A DNA stretch of 64,000 bases from Streptococcus suis 10581 (GTDB lineage: Bacteria > Bacillota > Bacilli > Lactobacillales > Streptococcaceae). The translations under genes were made by a program, and so were the position numbers. The notes beneath the pieces were generated by a model, which searched no databases, had not been told where the DNA came from, and was given only the letters and a program-made list of their open reading frames with translations. Location: assembly GCA_000440235.1 (NCBI GenBank), contig ALKQ01000016.1, forward strand, positions 1-64,000, written 5' to 3'. Positions 9,686 through 18,861 of this stretch are shown piece after piece; position 1 is the first letter of the stretch, and every line of letters starts with the position of its first letter.

Positions 9686-10753
9686 TTAAGGTTTTTCAGG
9701 AACTTCTACTTTACCATCCAAGATAGCTTGCTTAGCATCTGCAACTGCTTTAGAAGCATCTTCTGAAAGGTTAGTTTCTGCCAATTCAACACCTTTATCT
9801 TTCAATGAGAATTGAAGTACTTGACCACCAGGGAATTCACCTGCAACAGCTTTAGTTGCAATATCTTTAACTGAAGTACCAACTTGTTTCAATGTTGAAG
9901 CCAATACAAAGTTAGAAGACTTACCATCTTTAGAAGTGTATTCACCTTCTGCTGATTGGTCACGGTCAACACCGATTACCCAAACTTTATCTGCTTCATT
10001 ACGAGTTTCATTTTCTGCTTTAGCAGCAGCAAATACACCGTTACCAGTACCACCAGAAGCGTGGAAGATCACGTCTGCACCTGCAGCATATTGAGCAGCT
10101 GCAAGAGTTTGACCTTTAGCAGCATCACCAAATGAACCTGCATAGTCAATTGTAATCTTGATGTCTTTGTTTACAGACTTAGCACCCGCAACGAAACCAG
10201 CTTCAAAGCGATCGATGATAACACCTTCCATACCACCGATGAAACCTACGTGGTTTGTCTTAGTTGACTTAGCTGCAGCAACACCAGCAAGATATGATGC
10301 TTCATGGTCTGCGAAACCTACGCTGACTACGTTGTCTTGATCTGGAACAACACTATCCACGATTACATAGTGTGTGTCAGGATTATTTGGTGCAACCTCA
10401 GCAATCGCACTCTCCAAGGCAAAACCAATACCGAATACAAGGTTGTAACCACCAGCAACAGCTGAATCAAGGTTTGTAATGTATTCTGATTCATTAGCTG
10501 ATTGGAAGTAATCGTAGCCATTACCTTTAGAAAGACCAGCTGCATTACCCCATTCTTGAAGACCTTCCCATGCAGATTGGTTGAATGAACGGTCATCAAC
10601 ACCACCAATGTCAGTAACGATAGCAGCTTTCACAGATGTGTCCGCTGATGAAGATGCTTCTGAGCTACTGCTTTTTGAAGCACGGTTACCACATGCAGCC
10701 AAAGATACAGCCGCAACAGCTGCTAGACCAAGTCCAACAAGTTTCTTGTTCAT
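9686..10753 (-). CDS. bmpA: BMP-family nucleoside-binding lipoprotein
   Basis: Extracellular substrate-binding lipoprotein of the nucleoside importer (PnrA/BmpA family). The 355-residue product has a signal peptide with lipobox LAAC (lipidated Cys about residue 21), a Ser-rich linker and then the two-lobed periplasmic-binding fold (family sequences IGGVDDRSFNQSAWEG, HASGGTGNG, WVIGVDRDQS). The ATG at 10753 follows GGAGGG. Abundant codon bias suggests high expression relative to the transporter genes. It lies between cdd and nupA in a salvage operon, which supports nucleoside rather than other BMP ligands. Confidence 0.92.
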   Translation of the reverse strand: MNKKLVGLGLAAVAAVSLAACGNRASKSSSSEASSSADTSVKAAIVTDIGGVDDRSFNQSAWEGLQEWGNAAGLSKGNGYDYFQSANESEYITNLDSAVAGGYNLVFGIGFALESAIAEVAPNNPDTHYVIVDSVVPDQDNVVSVGFADHEASYLAGVAAAKSTKTNHVGFIGGMEGVIIDRFEAGFVAGAKSVNKDIKITIDYAGSFGDAAKGQTLAAAQYAAGADVIFHASGGTGNGVFAAAKAENETRNEADKVWVIGVDRDQSAEGEYTSKDGKSSNFVLASTLKQVGTSVKDIATKAVAGEFPGGQVLQFSLKDKGVELAETNLSEDASKAVADAKQAILDGKVEVPEKP

Positions 10754-10833
10754 TTCTGAACCCTCCTAAAAATCTTTTTGCAACTACATTGTTGCAGAGT
10801 AATATTGCTACAGTCAAATGACTGTCATACAGA

Positions 10834-11223
10834 CTAGGTTAAGTCTGTAAAGGAATATGGAAGTAATTCCCCGACTGTCATCTCGACTGTCGATTTATCT
10901 TTAGCGACCAAGGTCACTTTTAAATCCTTATCAAAAAATTCTGCCATAACTTGGCGACAAGCTCCACAAGGAGATATTGGCTTTTCTGTTTCACCATAAA
11001 TAATGATTTCAGAAAAATCTTTCACACCTTCAGAAATGGCTTTGAAAATAGCTGTCCTTTCAGCGCAATTGGTCAAACCAAAGCTTGCATTTTCAATGTT
11101 TACACCCGTAAATATTTCCCCTGTCTTAGCTACAAGAACTGCACTAACTGGAAACTTTGAGTACGGTACGTATGCTTTTTGACTGTTTTTTACAGCTAAT
11201 TCAATTAAATCAATAGTCTCCAT
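10834..11223 (-). CDS. cdd: cytidine deaminase
   Basis: Deaminates cytidine and deoxycytidine to uridine and deoxyuridine. Starting at the ATG at 11223 gives 129 residues, typical of the small tetrameric enzyme. Zinc ligands are Cys53 (NCAE, with catalytic Glu55), Cys86 and Cys89 (PCGAC). A second ATG 15 nt upstream is possible but has no ribosome site. The chosen start overlaps the end of deoC by 14 nt, so translation is probably coupled. It supplies uridine/deoxyuridine to the phosphorylase encoded upstream. Confidence 0.95.
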   Translation of the reverse strand: METIDLIELAVKNSQKAYVPYSKFPVSAVLVAKTGEIFTGVNIENASFGLTNCAERTAIFKAISEGVKDFSEIIIYGETEKPISPCGACRQVMAEFFDKDLKVTLVAKDKSTVEMTVGELLPYSFTDLT

Positions 11224-11872
11224 CCGCCTGTGCTCCATTCATGATTGCCACGCCTGATGACGCACCAATACGAGACGCTCCTGCTTCGATAAAGGCAATG
11301 GCATCTTCATATGAACGTGCACCACCTGAAGCCTTCACTCCCATGTCAGGACCTACTGTTTTTCTCATTAAGGCAACATCCGCTACTGTGGCACCGCCTG
11401 TAGAAAATCCTGTAGATGTTTTAACATAGTCCGCACCAGCTTCTTGAGATAATTGACAAGCTTTCACTTTCTCATCATCAGTAAGGAGGCATGCTTCGAT
11501 GATAACTTTGACTAGTTTATCACCACTTGCTGCTACAACAGCTTTAATATCCTCCAAAACCAAATCGTAATTTCCAGTTTTCAGAGCACCGATATTGATA
11601 ACCATGTCAATCTCATCTGCTCCTTTTGAAATTGCATCTTTTGTTTCGAAAGCTTTTACAGCAGGTGTGTTTGCTCCGAGAGGGAAACCAATAACCGTAC
11701 AAACTTTTACATCACTATCTTTCAAGCTTTCAGCTGCTAAAGCAACCCAAGTTGGGTTAACACAGACACTTGCAAAATCATATTCTTTTGCTTCTGCCAA
11801 AATCTTTTCAACCTGCTCTTGTGTTGTCTCAGGTTTCAAGATTGTATGGTCAATATATTTATTCAATTTCAT
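11210..11872 (-). CDS. deoC: deoxyribose-phosphate aldolase
   Basis: Class I aldolase cleaving 2-deoxyribose-5-phosphate to glyceraldehyde-3-phosphate and acetaldehyde. The 220 residues match the family. The Schiff-base lysine sits in YVKTSTGF and the second active-site lysine in GVKASGGAR. It follows pdp by 15 nt and overlaps cdd. In this operon it disposes of the deoxyribose released from nucleosides, feeding carbon into glycolysis. Confidence 0.97.
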   Translation of the reverse strand: MKLNKYIDHTILKPETTQEQVEKILAEAKEYDFASVCVNPTWVALAAESLKDSDVKVCTVIGFPLGANTPAVKAFETKDAISKGADEIDMVINIGALKTGNYDLVLEDIKAVVAASGDKLVKVIIEACLLTDDEKVKACQLSQEAGADYVKTSTGFSTGGATVADVALMRKTVGPDMGVKASGGARSYEDAIAFIEAGASRIGASSGVAIMNGAQADGDY

Positions 11873-11887
11873 GGTTTTCTCCGTATA

Positions 11888-13165
11888 TTAAGAAATAATC
11901 TCTATGATTTCTTTCGTTTTTACACTTTCTTTATCTATTTTAACATTTTTTTGGAAATTTGTAAGCATATTTTCCGAAATATTTTCATTGGCATAAATCG
12001 TTGCGATTTGTTCACCCTTAGAAACAGCTTCCCCTACTTTCTTATGGAAGACAATACCTGTTTCATAATCTAAATCGTCTGTCTTGACTGCGCGACCTGC
12101 ACCAAGTTTCATCGCAAAGAGACCGAATTCCAACGCAGGAAGCCCTACAAGGTATCCATCCTCCTCCGCAAGAACTGGAACTTGCTGTGTAACCTGAACT
12201 GGACGATATAAATCTTCTAAGTCACCACCTTGAGCAAGGACCATCTCTTCAAATTTCTTCAAAGCTGCACCATTGTCAATATGTTGGCGTACTTCTTCAA
12301 TGCTTTTCTCTACATTTGCAAGCCCCAACATAATTTGGGCTAGTTCACAGATAAATTCGGTAACATCTTCTCGACCTTTACCCTGTAAAATTTCAATAGC
12401 CTCTAAAATTTCCAAACGATTTCCAATCGAAGTTCCAACTGGTTGAGACATGTCAGTCAAAACTGCAACTGTCTTACGTCCAACCGCCTTGCCAAGGTCC
12501 ACCATGGTTTGAGCTAGAACCCGTGCTTCTTCAACGGTCTTCATGAAGGCACCTTCTCCCACTGTTACATCTAGAAGAATCGCATCCGCACCTGCGGCAA
12601 TTTTCTTAGACATTACCGAGCTGGCAATCAGTGGAATAATGTCAACGGTTGCTGTCACATCTCGAAGGGCATAGAGCAATTTATCAGCTTTGACAAGATT
12701 GTCTGACTGTCCGATAACTGCAACACCAGTATCTTGAACTTGCTTGATGAAATCTTCTTGACTAACTTCAATCTGGTATCCTTTGATTGACTCTAACTTA
12801 TCCAAGGTTCCGCCAGTATGACCAAGTCCACGACCGCTCATCTTTGCAACTGGAATATCAAAACTTGCTACCAATGGCGCTAAGATGAGTGTGACCTTAT
12901 CTCCGACACCACCTGTAGAATGCTTATCTACCTTGATGCCCGGAATTGCAGACAAATCAATCTGTTCACCCGTTGCAACCATAGACATTGTCAAATCAGA
13001 AATCTCACGTGTTGACATCCCTTTGAAATAAATCGCCATCGCCAAGGCTGACATTTGATAATCCGGTACTGTCCCAGCTACATATCCATCAATCAACCAT
13101 TTGATTTCTTCAGACGATAGTTCTAAGCCATCACGCTTTTTTTGAATTAAATCAACTGCTCTCAT
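11888..13165 (-). CDS. pdp: pyrimidine-nucleoside phosphorylase
   Basis: Phosphorolysis of uridine, deoxyuridine and thymidine to base plus (deoxy)ribose-1-phosphate. The 425 residues have the thymidine/pyrimidine phosphorylase signature SGRGLGHTGGTLDKLES around residue 110 and the phosphate-binding KHSTGGVGDK upstream of it. The C-terminal domain carries the PYNP_C fold. Its start overlaps the stop of the methyltransferase gene by 4 nt (ATGA). Symbol pdp follows Firmicutes usage. Confidence 0.95.
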   Translation of the reverse strand: MRAVDLIQKKRDGLELSSEEIKWLIDGYVAGTVPDYQMSALAMAIYFKGMSTREISDLTMSMVATGEQIDLSAIPGIKVDKHSTGGVGDKVTLILAPLVASFDIPVAKMSGRGLGHTGGTLDKLESIKGYQIEVSQEDFIKQVQDTGVAVIGQSDNLVKADKLLYALRDVTATVDIIPLIASSVMSKKIAAGADAILLDVTVGEGAFMKTVEEARVLAQTMVDLGKAVGRKTVAVLTDMSQPVGTSIGNRLEILEAIEILQGKGREDVTEFICELAQIMLGLANVEKSIEEVRQHIDNGAALKKFEEMVLAQGGDLEDLYRPVQVTQQVPVLAEEDGYLVGLPALEFGLFAMKLGAGRAVKTDDLDYETGIVFHKKVGEAVSKGEQIATIYANENISENMLTNFQKNVKIDKESVKTKEIIEIIS

Positions 13166-13752
13166 TCTCTCACACTTTCAAGGATGTAGTAACCCTTGTC
13201 TTTCTTTATAATCTGGCAGTTGCCGAACACCTCTTCCATCTTAGCCTTGGCACTCGGTGCACCTTGTTTCTTTTGAATGACAATGGTCAAGGTTCCGTTT
13301 GCCTCTAAGCGTTGAAAGGCTCCAGCAATTACTTCATGTACAACCGATTTTCCGGCCCGAATAGGTGGGTTTGAAACAATATGATTGAATGTTTCGTCCA
13401 CGTTTTCGTAGATATTGGATTGATAAATTTTAGCGGTAACACCATTCCTCTCAGCATTTTTTGTAGCTAAATCCAAAGCTCTGCTATTAATATCAATCAG
13501 TGTTGTCTTGGTGCTGAACACCTTGGCAAGTGTCAAACCAATTGGTCCATAACCACAACCAACATCCAACACCGATGCCCCTTTTTCAAAATGAAGGGTT
13601 TTTAAAAGCACTTGACTACCATAATCAACCATCTTCTTGCTAAAAACACCTGCATCTGTCATGAAAGACATTGGGGTGTCTAGTAAGTTTACGTGGATCT
13701 CATGAATATCATGTGCTACTGTAGGATTTTTTTCGTAATACATATTGGACAT
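13162..13752 (-). CDS. class I SAM-dependent methyltransferase (RsmC-like)
   Basis: Probable 16S rRNA guanine-N2 methyltransferase of the RsmC/RlmG small-domain type. The 196 residues carry motif I VLDVGCGYGPIGLTLAK and the catalytic NPPIRAGK (NPP[FYW]-like motif, here with Ile). It is first in the nucleoside operon, a conserved streptococcal position without obvious functional link. The start is unusual: the ATG at 13752 is only 6 nt from a TATAAT box, with no ribosome site, predicting a leaderless mRNA. The alternative ATG at 13743 also lacks a ribosome site. Confidence 0.85.
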   Translation of the reverse strand: MSNMYYEKNPTVAHDIHEIHVNLLDTPMSFMTDAGVFSKKMVDYGSQVLLKTLHFEKGASVLDVGCGYGPIGLTLAKVFSTKTTLIDINSRALDLATKNAERNGVTAKIYQSNIYENVDETFNHIVSNPPIRAGKSVVHEVIAGAFQRLEANGTLTIVIQKKQGAPSAKAKMEEVFGNCQIIKKDKGYYILESVRE

Positions 13753-13758
13753 GTACTT

Positions 13759-13787
13759 ATTATAACATTTCCTAAAAACGTTTTCAA
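13759..13787 (-). promoter_or_regulatory. promoter of nucleoside operon with embedded CcpA (cre) candidate
   Basis: TTGAAA (13782-13787), 17-nt spacer, TATAAT (13759-13764). The predicted +1 coincides with the A of the ATG. The spacer and -35 contain TTGAAAACGTTTTTA (13773-13787), which fits the cre consensus WTGNAANCGNWNNCW with one mismatch, so catabolite repression of nucleoside use is plausible. Confidence 0.7.
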
Positions 13788-13810
13788 GAGTTTTTCTTAC
13801 ATGAAAAGTA

Positions 13811-13819
13811 TGATAAAAT
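13811..13819 (+). promoter_or_regulatory. coaA promoter (extended -10)
   Basis: TGATAAAAT: TG extension plus TAAAAT (13814-13819), about 42 nt before the coaA ATG and divergent from the nucleoside operon promoter. Confidence 0.5.
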
Positions 13820-13860
13820 GAAATCGATATTGAAACGCTTACCTACAGGAAGAATTATGT

Positions 13861-14781
13861 ATGAAAAATGAATTTTTAAATTTTGAACAAATTGACCGAG
13901 CCACTTGGCAACAACTACATCGTAAGACTACCATTCCACTTAGTCAAAGTGAACTAAATTCTATTAAAAGTTTTAACGACCGCATTCAATTACATGAGGT
14001 TTCTGACATCTATCTTCCTTTGGTTAATCTTATCCATATCTATCGGAAAGCACGCAAAGACCTCAATTTTACGAAGAGTTTATTTCTACAAAAGACTATC
14101 AAGCCACAACCATTTATCATTGGTGTTTCTGGAAGTGTTGCTGTCGGCAAATCAACAACTAGTAGATTGCTGCAAATTCTTATCGCTCGGACATTTAAAC
14201 ATGCCAAGGTTGAATTAGTGACAACAGATGGTTTTCTCCATCCAAATGCGGTCTTAGAAGAACGGCACCTGTTAAATAAAAAAGGTTTTCCTGAATCCTA
14301 TGACATGGAGAAATTGATTGATTTCCTTGATAAGATAAAAAATGGCTACGACTGCCAAATTCCTGTCTATTCACATGAAATCTATGATATTGTCCCCAAC
14401 AAAACTCAAGAAATTAAGTCTCCAGATTTCTTGATTGTTGAAGGAATCAATGTATTTCAAAATCCACAAAACCAGCGCCTCTATGTCAGTGACTATTTTG
14501 ACCTGTCTATATACGTTGACGCTGATGTGAAGCATATTGAAACCTGGTACTTGGAGCGATTCCAAAAATTATTGACATTGGCAAAAAACGACCCTAACAA
14601 CTATTACCATCGTTTTACCCAGATGACGTACCCTGAGATTCTATCTATTGCCCAGAATACTTGGAAAAATATTAATCTAGCTAACTTAGAAAAATTCATT
14701 GAACCAACCAGAAACCGTGCTGATATTATTCTTCATAAGGCCGAAAACCATGAGATTGATAAAATTTATCTAAAAAAATAA
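13861..14781 (+). CDS. coaA: pantothenate kinase type I
   Basis: Phosphorylates pantothenate, the first and regulated step of coenzyme A synthesis. The 306 residues match bacterial type I PanK. The P-loop GSVAVGKST lies at 91-99, followed by TTDGFLHPN and the YDMEKL segment. The ATG at 13861 follows AGGAAG by 8 nt; an ATG 4 nt upstream runs at once into a stop. Transcribed towards rpsT, which has its own promoter. Confidence 0.96.
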   Translation: MKNEFLNFEQIDRATWQQLHRKTTIPLSQSELNSIKSFNDRIQLHEVSDIYLPLVNLIHIYRKARKDLNFTKSLFLQKTIKPQPFIIGVSGSVAVGKSTTSRLLQILIARTFKHAKVELVTTDGFLHPNAVLEERHLLNKKGFPESYDMEKLIDFLDKIKNGYDCQIPVYSHEIYDIVPNKTQEIKSPDFLIVEGINVFQNPQNQRLYVSDYFDLSIYVDADVKHIETWYLERFQKLLTLAKNDPNNYYHRFTQMTYPEILSIAQNTWKNINLANLEKFIEPTRNRADIILHKAENHEIDKIYLKK

Positions 14782-14788
14782 ATTTCAC

Positions 14789-14817
14789 TTGTCAAAAACA
14801 CTCTTTTCAGATATAAT
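14789..14817 (+). promoter_or_regulatory. rpsT promoter
   Basis: TTGTCA (14789-14794), 17-nt spacer, TATAAT (14812-14817). Predicted leader is about 30 nt. Confidence 0.8.
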
Positions 14818-14854
14818 GGTATAGTTAGTACAAGAAAGGGTGGAGGTGAAACCA

Positions 14855-15088
14855 TTGGCAAACATTAAGTCAGCTATCAAACGCGCTGAATTGAACGTTA
14901 AACAAAACGAGAAAAACTCAGCACAAAAATCAGCTATGCGTACTGCAATCAAAGCATTTGAAGCTAACCCATCTGAAGAGCTTTTCCGTGCTGCTAGTTC
15001 AGCAATCGATAAAGCAGAAACTAAAGGTTTGATTCACAAAAACAAAGCAAGTCGCGATAAAGCACGTCTTGCATCAAAACTTGCTTAA
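14855..15088 (+). CDS. rpsT: 30S ribosomal protein S20
   Basis: Primary 16S rRNA-binding protein of the small subunit. The 77-residue Lys/Ala-rich helical protein begins (L/M)[11 protein letters not shown], the family N-terminus. The start is a TTG at 14855 with GGAGG 8 nt ahead; the in-frame GTG at 14840 overlaps that ribosome site and would add five residues. Use of TTG for S20 is familiar in bacteria and fits low-efficiency, autoregulated initiation (inference). Own promoter upstream and strong terminator downstream. Confidence 0.96.
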   Translation: MANIKSAIKRAELNVKQNEKNSAQKSAMRTAIKAFEANPSEELFRAASSAIDKAETKGLIHKNKASRDKARLASKLA

Positions 15089-15090
15089 TT

Positions 15091-15125
15091 AAAAAAAAGA
15101 AACCTTTGGGTTTCCTTTTTTTTTA
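15091..15125 (+). terminator. rpsT terminator
   Basis: A-run, GAAACC, TTTG loop, GGTTTC and a long T-run directly after the stop codon. Confidence 0.9.
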
Positions 15126-15202
15126 TTTTTTCCATCATAAGGAGGCGGGACAAAGTGGAACAGTTTTCCCTCGATGAGTAACATCATTAACTCGTCAACC
15201 AC

Positions 15203-15240
15203 AAAGCCCTCACTAAGATTATACACCTAGTGAGGGCTTT
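15203..15240. terminator. terminator-like hairpin (convergent side of the lipoprotein gene)
   Basis: Perfect 13-nt arms AAAGCCCTCACTA and TAGTGAGGGCTTT with a 12-nt loop. It lies about 100 bp downstream of the minus-strand lipoprotein gene. The surrounding 15126-15342 holds no gene; it contains a 13-mer (15279-15291) shared with 52765-52777. Confidence 0.6.
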
Positions 15241-15342
15241 ATGTTTGTTTTCATTGAGAGCGGAGCCACCATGGATGTCTTTCCCACTCCCTATTTTTTA
15301 TTATTAGGGAAGAACACGCTCCTTGAGATTCAAACTAATTCG

Positions 15343-16572
15343 TTAGAACCAATCTGCCAGTTCAAATGTATAGGTTTGGTCATTATAATAGTACTGATAC
15401 TCTCCTACATCGCCCAAGGCCTGAAAAATAGCATTATTTTCAGTAGAGGCCAATGTAATCATTTGTTGCATTGCTTCGGCTGTTCCGAATTGCAAGACTA
15501 CTTTATCCGTACCTTGTTGTCGCTGGTCAGTGATGGACTGTAAAACTGCAGCTTCATCAAAGCTTGTGAAATAAACTCCCTTTTGAACATAGTAATTCAA
15601 TGAATTATCTGTACACTTTGGATAGATCAATGCTCTAGGTTCGTAATATTGTTCTTCTCCCCAATAGTCGAGTAGGTCGGTATCAGCAATTCTACTTCTC
15701 TCTAATATTTCATCAGGGACACATAGATAATCGTATGAAATATCTGTATGCGCTTCTCCACTTATAGCTTGATCAAAAACTGGATCTCCCCAAGTCGTAT
15801 CAACACCATAGTATTGTCCATTTATCTTGACTAGATTCCAAGCATGCCCAAACTCACCGTTTTGCCCATTTTTTGCAATCCCTGTGACATAGATACAATC
15901 AATGCCTGCTTTTTTACATAGATATTGGAAGGTGCGACTATAGCCAGCACAAACGGATTTCTTATCTAATAGCACACTGGTAATTCCTTGGCTTCTCCAC
16001 GTGACAGAGTTGTTCTGAAGGGCTTCAAGGTCGTAATCCGTTTGCTTTATAATCACCTCGTAAAAATATTTAACTTTCTCATAGTCCGACCCTGTTGGTG
16101 CCTGAGCAAGTATCTTATTCACTTCCTCTTCTATTTTATTTCGTGTAGGAGATAAATCAGTCGGATACGCTGGCTCTTCTAAATCCAATATATCAACTCC
16201 GCCACTCATTGCCGCTTCATCTGTTAGCCAGTAAAATTCTGGATAATCATGAGCGACAGAAAAATAGACGCGCGAATATATTTCATCATTAACAGAATCA
16301 ATATTGATCACTTGCATCCGCTTGCTGAGCCCATTAACAAATTGGAGATAGACACGACGTTCCTTATCAGTATCCAATTGTTGGTAGTAGAAATTTCCTT
16401 GAACCTCTTCTTTTAATGCTGTTAATTCTGCTTCTAGTTGCTTTTTTTCTTTAGAAAACTCAATTTTAGCTGCTTCCAAACGCTCACTCAGCTCTTGTCC
16501 TCCTCCTGAACAAGCAGAAAGGACTGTCGCCGATAATAATATGGTTAAAACGCCACGAGAAACTTTCCTCAT
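15343..16572 (-). CDS. transglutaminase-like domain lipoprotein
   Basis: Surface lipoprotein of unknown role. The ATG at 16572 follows GGAGG and gives 409 residues; an ATG 12 nt upstream precedes the ribosome site and is rejected. There is a signal peptide with lipobox LSAC (Cys about residue 21), then a short coiled-coil-like Glu/Lys-rich stretch (about 30-60). A transglutaminase/protease core follows, with Cys in SVCAGYSRTFQYLC, His in GEFGHAWNLV and Asp in YGVDTTWGD. The triad is intact, so peptidase or crosslinking activity on cell-wall material is possible. Next to ciaRH but with its own promoter region; downstream side has no partner gene. Confidence 0.82.
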   Translation of the reverse strand: MRKVSRGVLTILLSATVLSACSGGGQELSERLEAAKIEFSKEKKQLEAELTALKEEVQGNFYYQQLDTDKERRVYLQFVNGLSKRMQVINIDSVNDEIYSRVYFSVAHDYPEFYWLTDEAAMSGGVDILDLEEPAYPTDLSPTRNKIEEEVNKILAQAPTGSDYEKVKYFYEVIIKQTDYDLEALQNNSVTWRSQGITSVLLDKKSVCAGYSRTFQYLCKKAGIDCIYVTGIAKNGQNGEFGHAWNLVKINGQYYGVDTTWGDPVFDQAISGEAHTDISYDYLCVPDEILERSRIADTDLLDYWGEEQYYEPRALIYPKCTDNSLNYYVQKGVYFTSFDEAAVLQSITDQRQQGTDKVVLQFGTAEAMQQMITLASTENNAIFQALGDVGEYQYYYNDQTYTFELADWF

Positions 16573-16630
16573 ATTTACCTCCATTCTTGTTTAAGTATAA
16601 CATAATTAGGAGACTTCTGACGAACTACTC

Positions 16631-16662
16631 AAAAAAATTAGACTAGAATTTTCCTAGCCTAA
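16631..16662 (-). terminator. ciaRH terminator
   Basis: On the minus strand TTAGGCTAG and CTAGTCTAA pair with G-T pairs and are followed by seven T. Confidence 0.8.
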
Positions 16663-16672
16663 TAATATTGTT

Positions 16673-18052
16673 TTATTTAGGTAATCCTACCTCAAAAATA
16701 GTTCCTTTCGGTTGGTTATCTCTAACAGAGATTTTCCCACCTAGTGTCTTAATAATTTGCTGAGCCAGCGATAATCCTAGACCGAAACCACCTTTTTGAC
16801 GCGTTCTAGCCTTATCAACTCGATAAAAGCGATCAAAGATTTTCTTCTTATCGGCATCTCTGATTCCCAAACCATTGTCGGCAACTGTGAAGTAGACAGA
16901 TTTATCCTTGATATTAGCTGTAATTTGAATTCTGCCATCATCGTCGGTATACTTCATAGCATTGTCAAATAAAATGGTAAGCAACTGTTTAATCAGGACC
17001 TTGTCTGTTCGAATCGGCTGATGAATCAAATTATTAACTGTTAGTGTTTTTCCATTTTCTTCGGCAATCATAAGGTAATTAGCAAAGATTTCATCAAAAT
17101 AGTTGGGTTGGACATCGATCATATCGACTTTTAAGCCATCATCACGACGAGCCAAATTGAGCAGGTTCGTTGTCAATAATCGCATATTTCGGACTTCTTC
17201 CAAACTAGATCCGATGCTTTCACTACTCTCTAAAATCGTCGCTTCGGGATGGCGAAACAGGCTCTCCAAGCGATTTTGGAGAACAGCCAACGGCGTACGC
17301 AACTCATGACTAGCATTTTCAACAAAGTCTTTTTGCTTTTGATAACTGATTAGAATTGGACGCATACTAAGATTTGATAGGTAAATACTGGCCAAGATAG
17401 AAATGAGCCAAGCTGATACCATAACAATAGCAACTGTCGATTCATAGGTCTCAATGGAGGATTTTATTTGGCTGACATTCACTAAAATTGTCGCATATTT
17501 TATATCATAGGACGAATAATAACCTAGTTCATCTGTAGCCAGCTCAATCGTCACATAGCGATAATCTTCAGACATACCGAAGCTTGATTCAACCGTTGCT
17601 TCCTTAATTTCGCCCAATTTTTCCTTATCTAACGGTAGGTCGGCCAAACCAGTAAAAGTATCCGGATTGACCATTTCTCCACTTTTACTATAGAGTAAGA
17701 CATGAGTATTGATACCTAATTTCAGCTGATCTACATCTCTAGTATTTTTTTGATTTTTAGGAACAGGTATGCTATCTGAGCTAGAGCTCGTCGTTTCTTC
17801 ACTAGTTGGGCTATCTTGAAGTATAAAGACAGAGTTAGGCTCATAGGTTCTTGCGATTGCAAAACCAACAGCCATCGCTGGTTCTTCCTTAATCCGTTTC
17901 AAGGTATTATCTGAATTTTGATACATAGTTGAACGCATTAATTGAAAAATGATAGCTGTCATCAAGCCAAAAATCAGGGTAAATACTGCAAAATAACGGA
18001 TAAAGAAAGAAAATTTATCCGTGTACACTAATTTTCTGATTCGCTTAGGCAT
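16673..18052 (-). CDS. ciaH: sensor histidine kinase CiaH
   Basis: Membrane sensor kinase of the CiaRH system, which in streptococci controls competence, envelope stress tolerance and virulence traits. The 459 residues comprise a membrane segment (about 18-38), an extracytoplasmic sensor region with a Ser/Thr-rich insert (84-105), a second membrane segment (about 207-226), HisKA with phospho-acceptor His249 in [10 protein letters not shown], and the HATPase domain (N box, [16 protein letters not shown]). The ATG overlaps the ciaR stop by 8 nt, so both are translated together. Confidence 0.95.
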   Translation of the reverse strand: MPKRIRKLVYTDKFSFFIRYFAVFTLIFGLMTAIIFQLMRSTMYQNSDNTLKRIKEEPAMAVGFAIARTYEPNSVFILQDSPTSEETTSSSSDSIPVPKNQKNTRDVDQLKLGINTHVLLYSKSGEMVNPDTFTGLADLPLDKEKLGEIKEATVESSFGMSEDYRYVTIELATDELGYYSSYDIKYATILVNVSQIKSSIETYESTVAIVMVSAWLISILASIYLSNLSMRPILISYQKQKDFVENASHELRTPLAVLQNRLESLFRHPEATILESSESIGSSLEEVRNMRLLTTNLLNLARRDDGLKVDMIDVQPNYFDEIFANYLMIAEENGKTLTVNNLIHQPIRTDKVLIKQLLTILFDNAMKYTDDDGRIQITANIKDKSVYFTVADNGLGIRDADKKKIFDRFYRVDKARTRQKGGFGLGLSLAQQIIKTLGGKISVRDNQPKGTIFEVGLPK

Positions 18053-18716
18053 TTTTTAGAATGTACCCGACACTACGCAGGGTTTGAAGATTTTCCCCGA
18101 AGGTCGTTCCTTTCAACTTTTTCCTAATTTTAGAAACATATACTTCTACTACTGAAATAGTAGTGTCACTGTCAAATCCCCAAATACGGTCAAAAATTTG
18201 AGTTTTTGGTAAGATAACATTTTGATTTTGCAAGAAGTAGACTAGTAGATCGAATTCTTTTCCTAGCAATTCAACTTCTTCGCCATTTACAGTTGTAGAG
18301 TTTGTCGATAAGTCAACGGTCACGTCCCCATAAGTTAGTGTGTTTTCATTAAACTTACCCGCTCGTTTTAATAGAGCTTGAATTCGCATCTTCAATTCTT
18401 CTAAATAAAACGGTTTTGTCAAGTAGTCATCAGCGCCCAATTCAAAACCATGACCTTTATCCTCTAGACTTTCCTTGGCTGTTGTAATCAGAACTGGTGT
18501 CGTAACACCTTTTTCACGTAACTCTTTCAAAACTTGGAAGCCATCTTTTTCAGGTAACATCAAATCCAAAAGAATCAAATCATAAACGCCTGTTTCCGCC
18601 TCATAAATACCCTCTTCACCATCAAAAACCTGCATAACATCCGCAAAATCATCTAGGAAGTCAAAAACTGAATTGGATAGGCTTAAATCGTCTTCTACTA
18701 ACAAAATCTTAATCAT
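18045..18716 (-). CDS. ciaR: response regulator CiaR
   Basis: OmpR/PhoB-type regulator paired with CiaH; it binds TTTAAG-N5-TTTAAG direct repeats. The 223 residues have the receiver domain with phospho-Asp51 ([14 protein letters not shown]), conserved Lys in YLTKPF, and a C-terminal winged helix ending [12 protein letters not shown]. The sequence closely follows remembered pneumococcal CiaR. The minus-strand leader contains an extended -10 (TGG TATAAT near 18836-18841) and a long stem at 18751-18781 before the gene. Confidence 0.96.
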   Translation of the reverse strand: MIKILLVEDDLSLSNSVFDFLDDFADVMQVFDGEEGIYEAETGVYDLILLDLMLPEKDGFQVLKELREKGVTTPVLITTAKESLEDKGHGFELGADDYLTKPFYLEELKMRIQALLKRAGKFNENTLTYGDVTVDLSTNSTTVNGEEVELLGKEFDLLVYFLQNQNVILPKTQIFDRIWGFDSDTTISVVEVYVSKIRKKLKGTTFGENLQTLRSVGYILKNA

Positions 18717-18750
18717 GTCTATCTCCTTAACCTAACATCTAAAAGACAAT

Positions 18751-18781
18751 TCAAAGACACAAGTAAAAACTTGGTCTTTGA
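18751..18781 (-). promoter_or_regulatory. long hairpin in the ciaR leader
   Basis: TCAAAGAC and GTCTTTGA plus CAAG and CTTG form a 12-bp stem with one bulged A and a ~6-nt loop. It lies between the -10 near 18836 and the ATG at 18716, so it should be in the 5' UTR. No U-run follows, so it is not a simple terminator. Confidence 0.55.
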
Positions 18782-18861
18782 ACATATTTTTTCACTTTAA
18801 TAAGTTGCCTCTGCATTTCTATCAGAGTTTAATTTATTATACCACTTATCTCAAATTTTTC

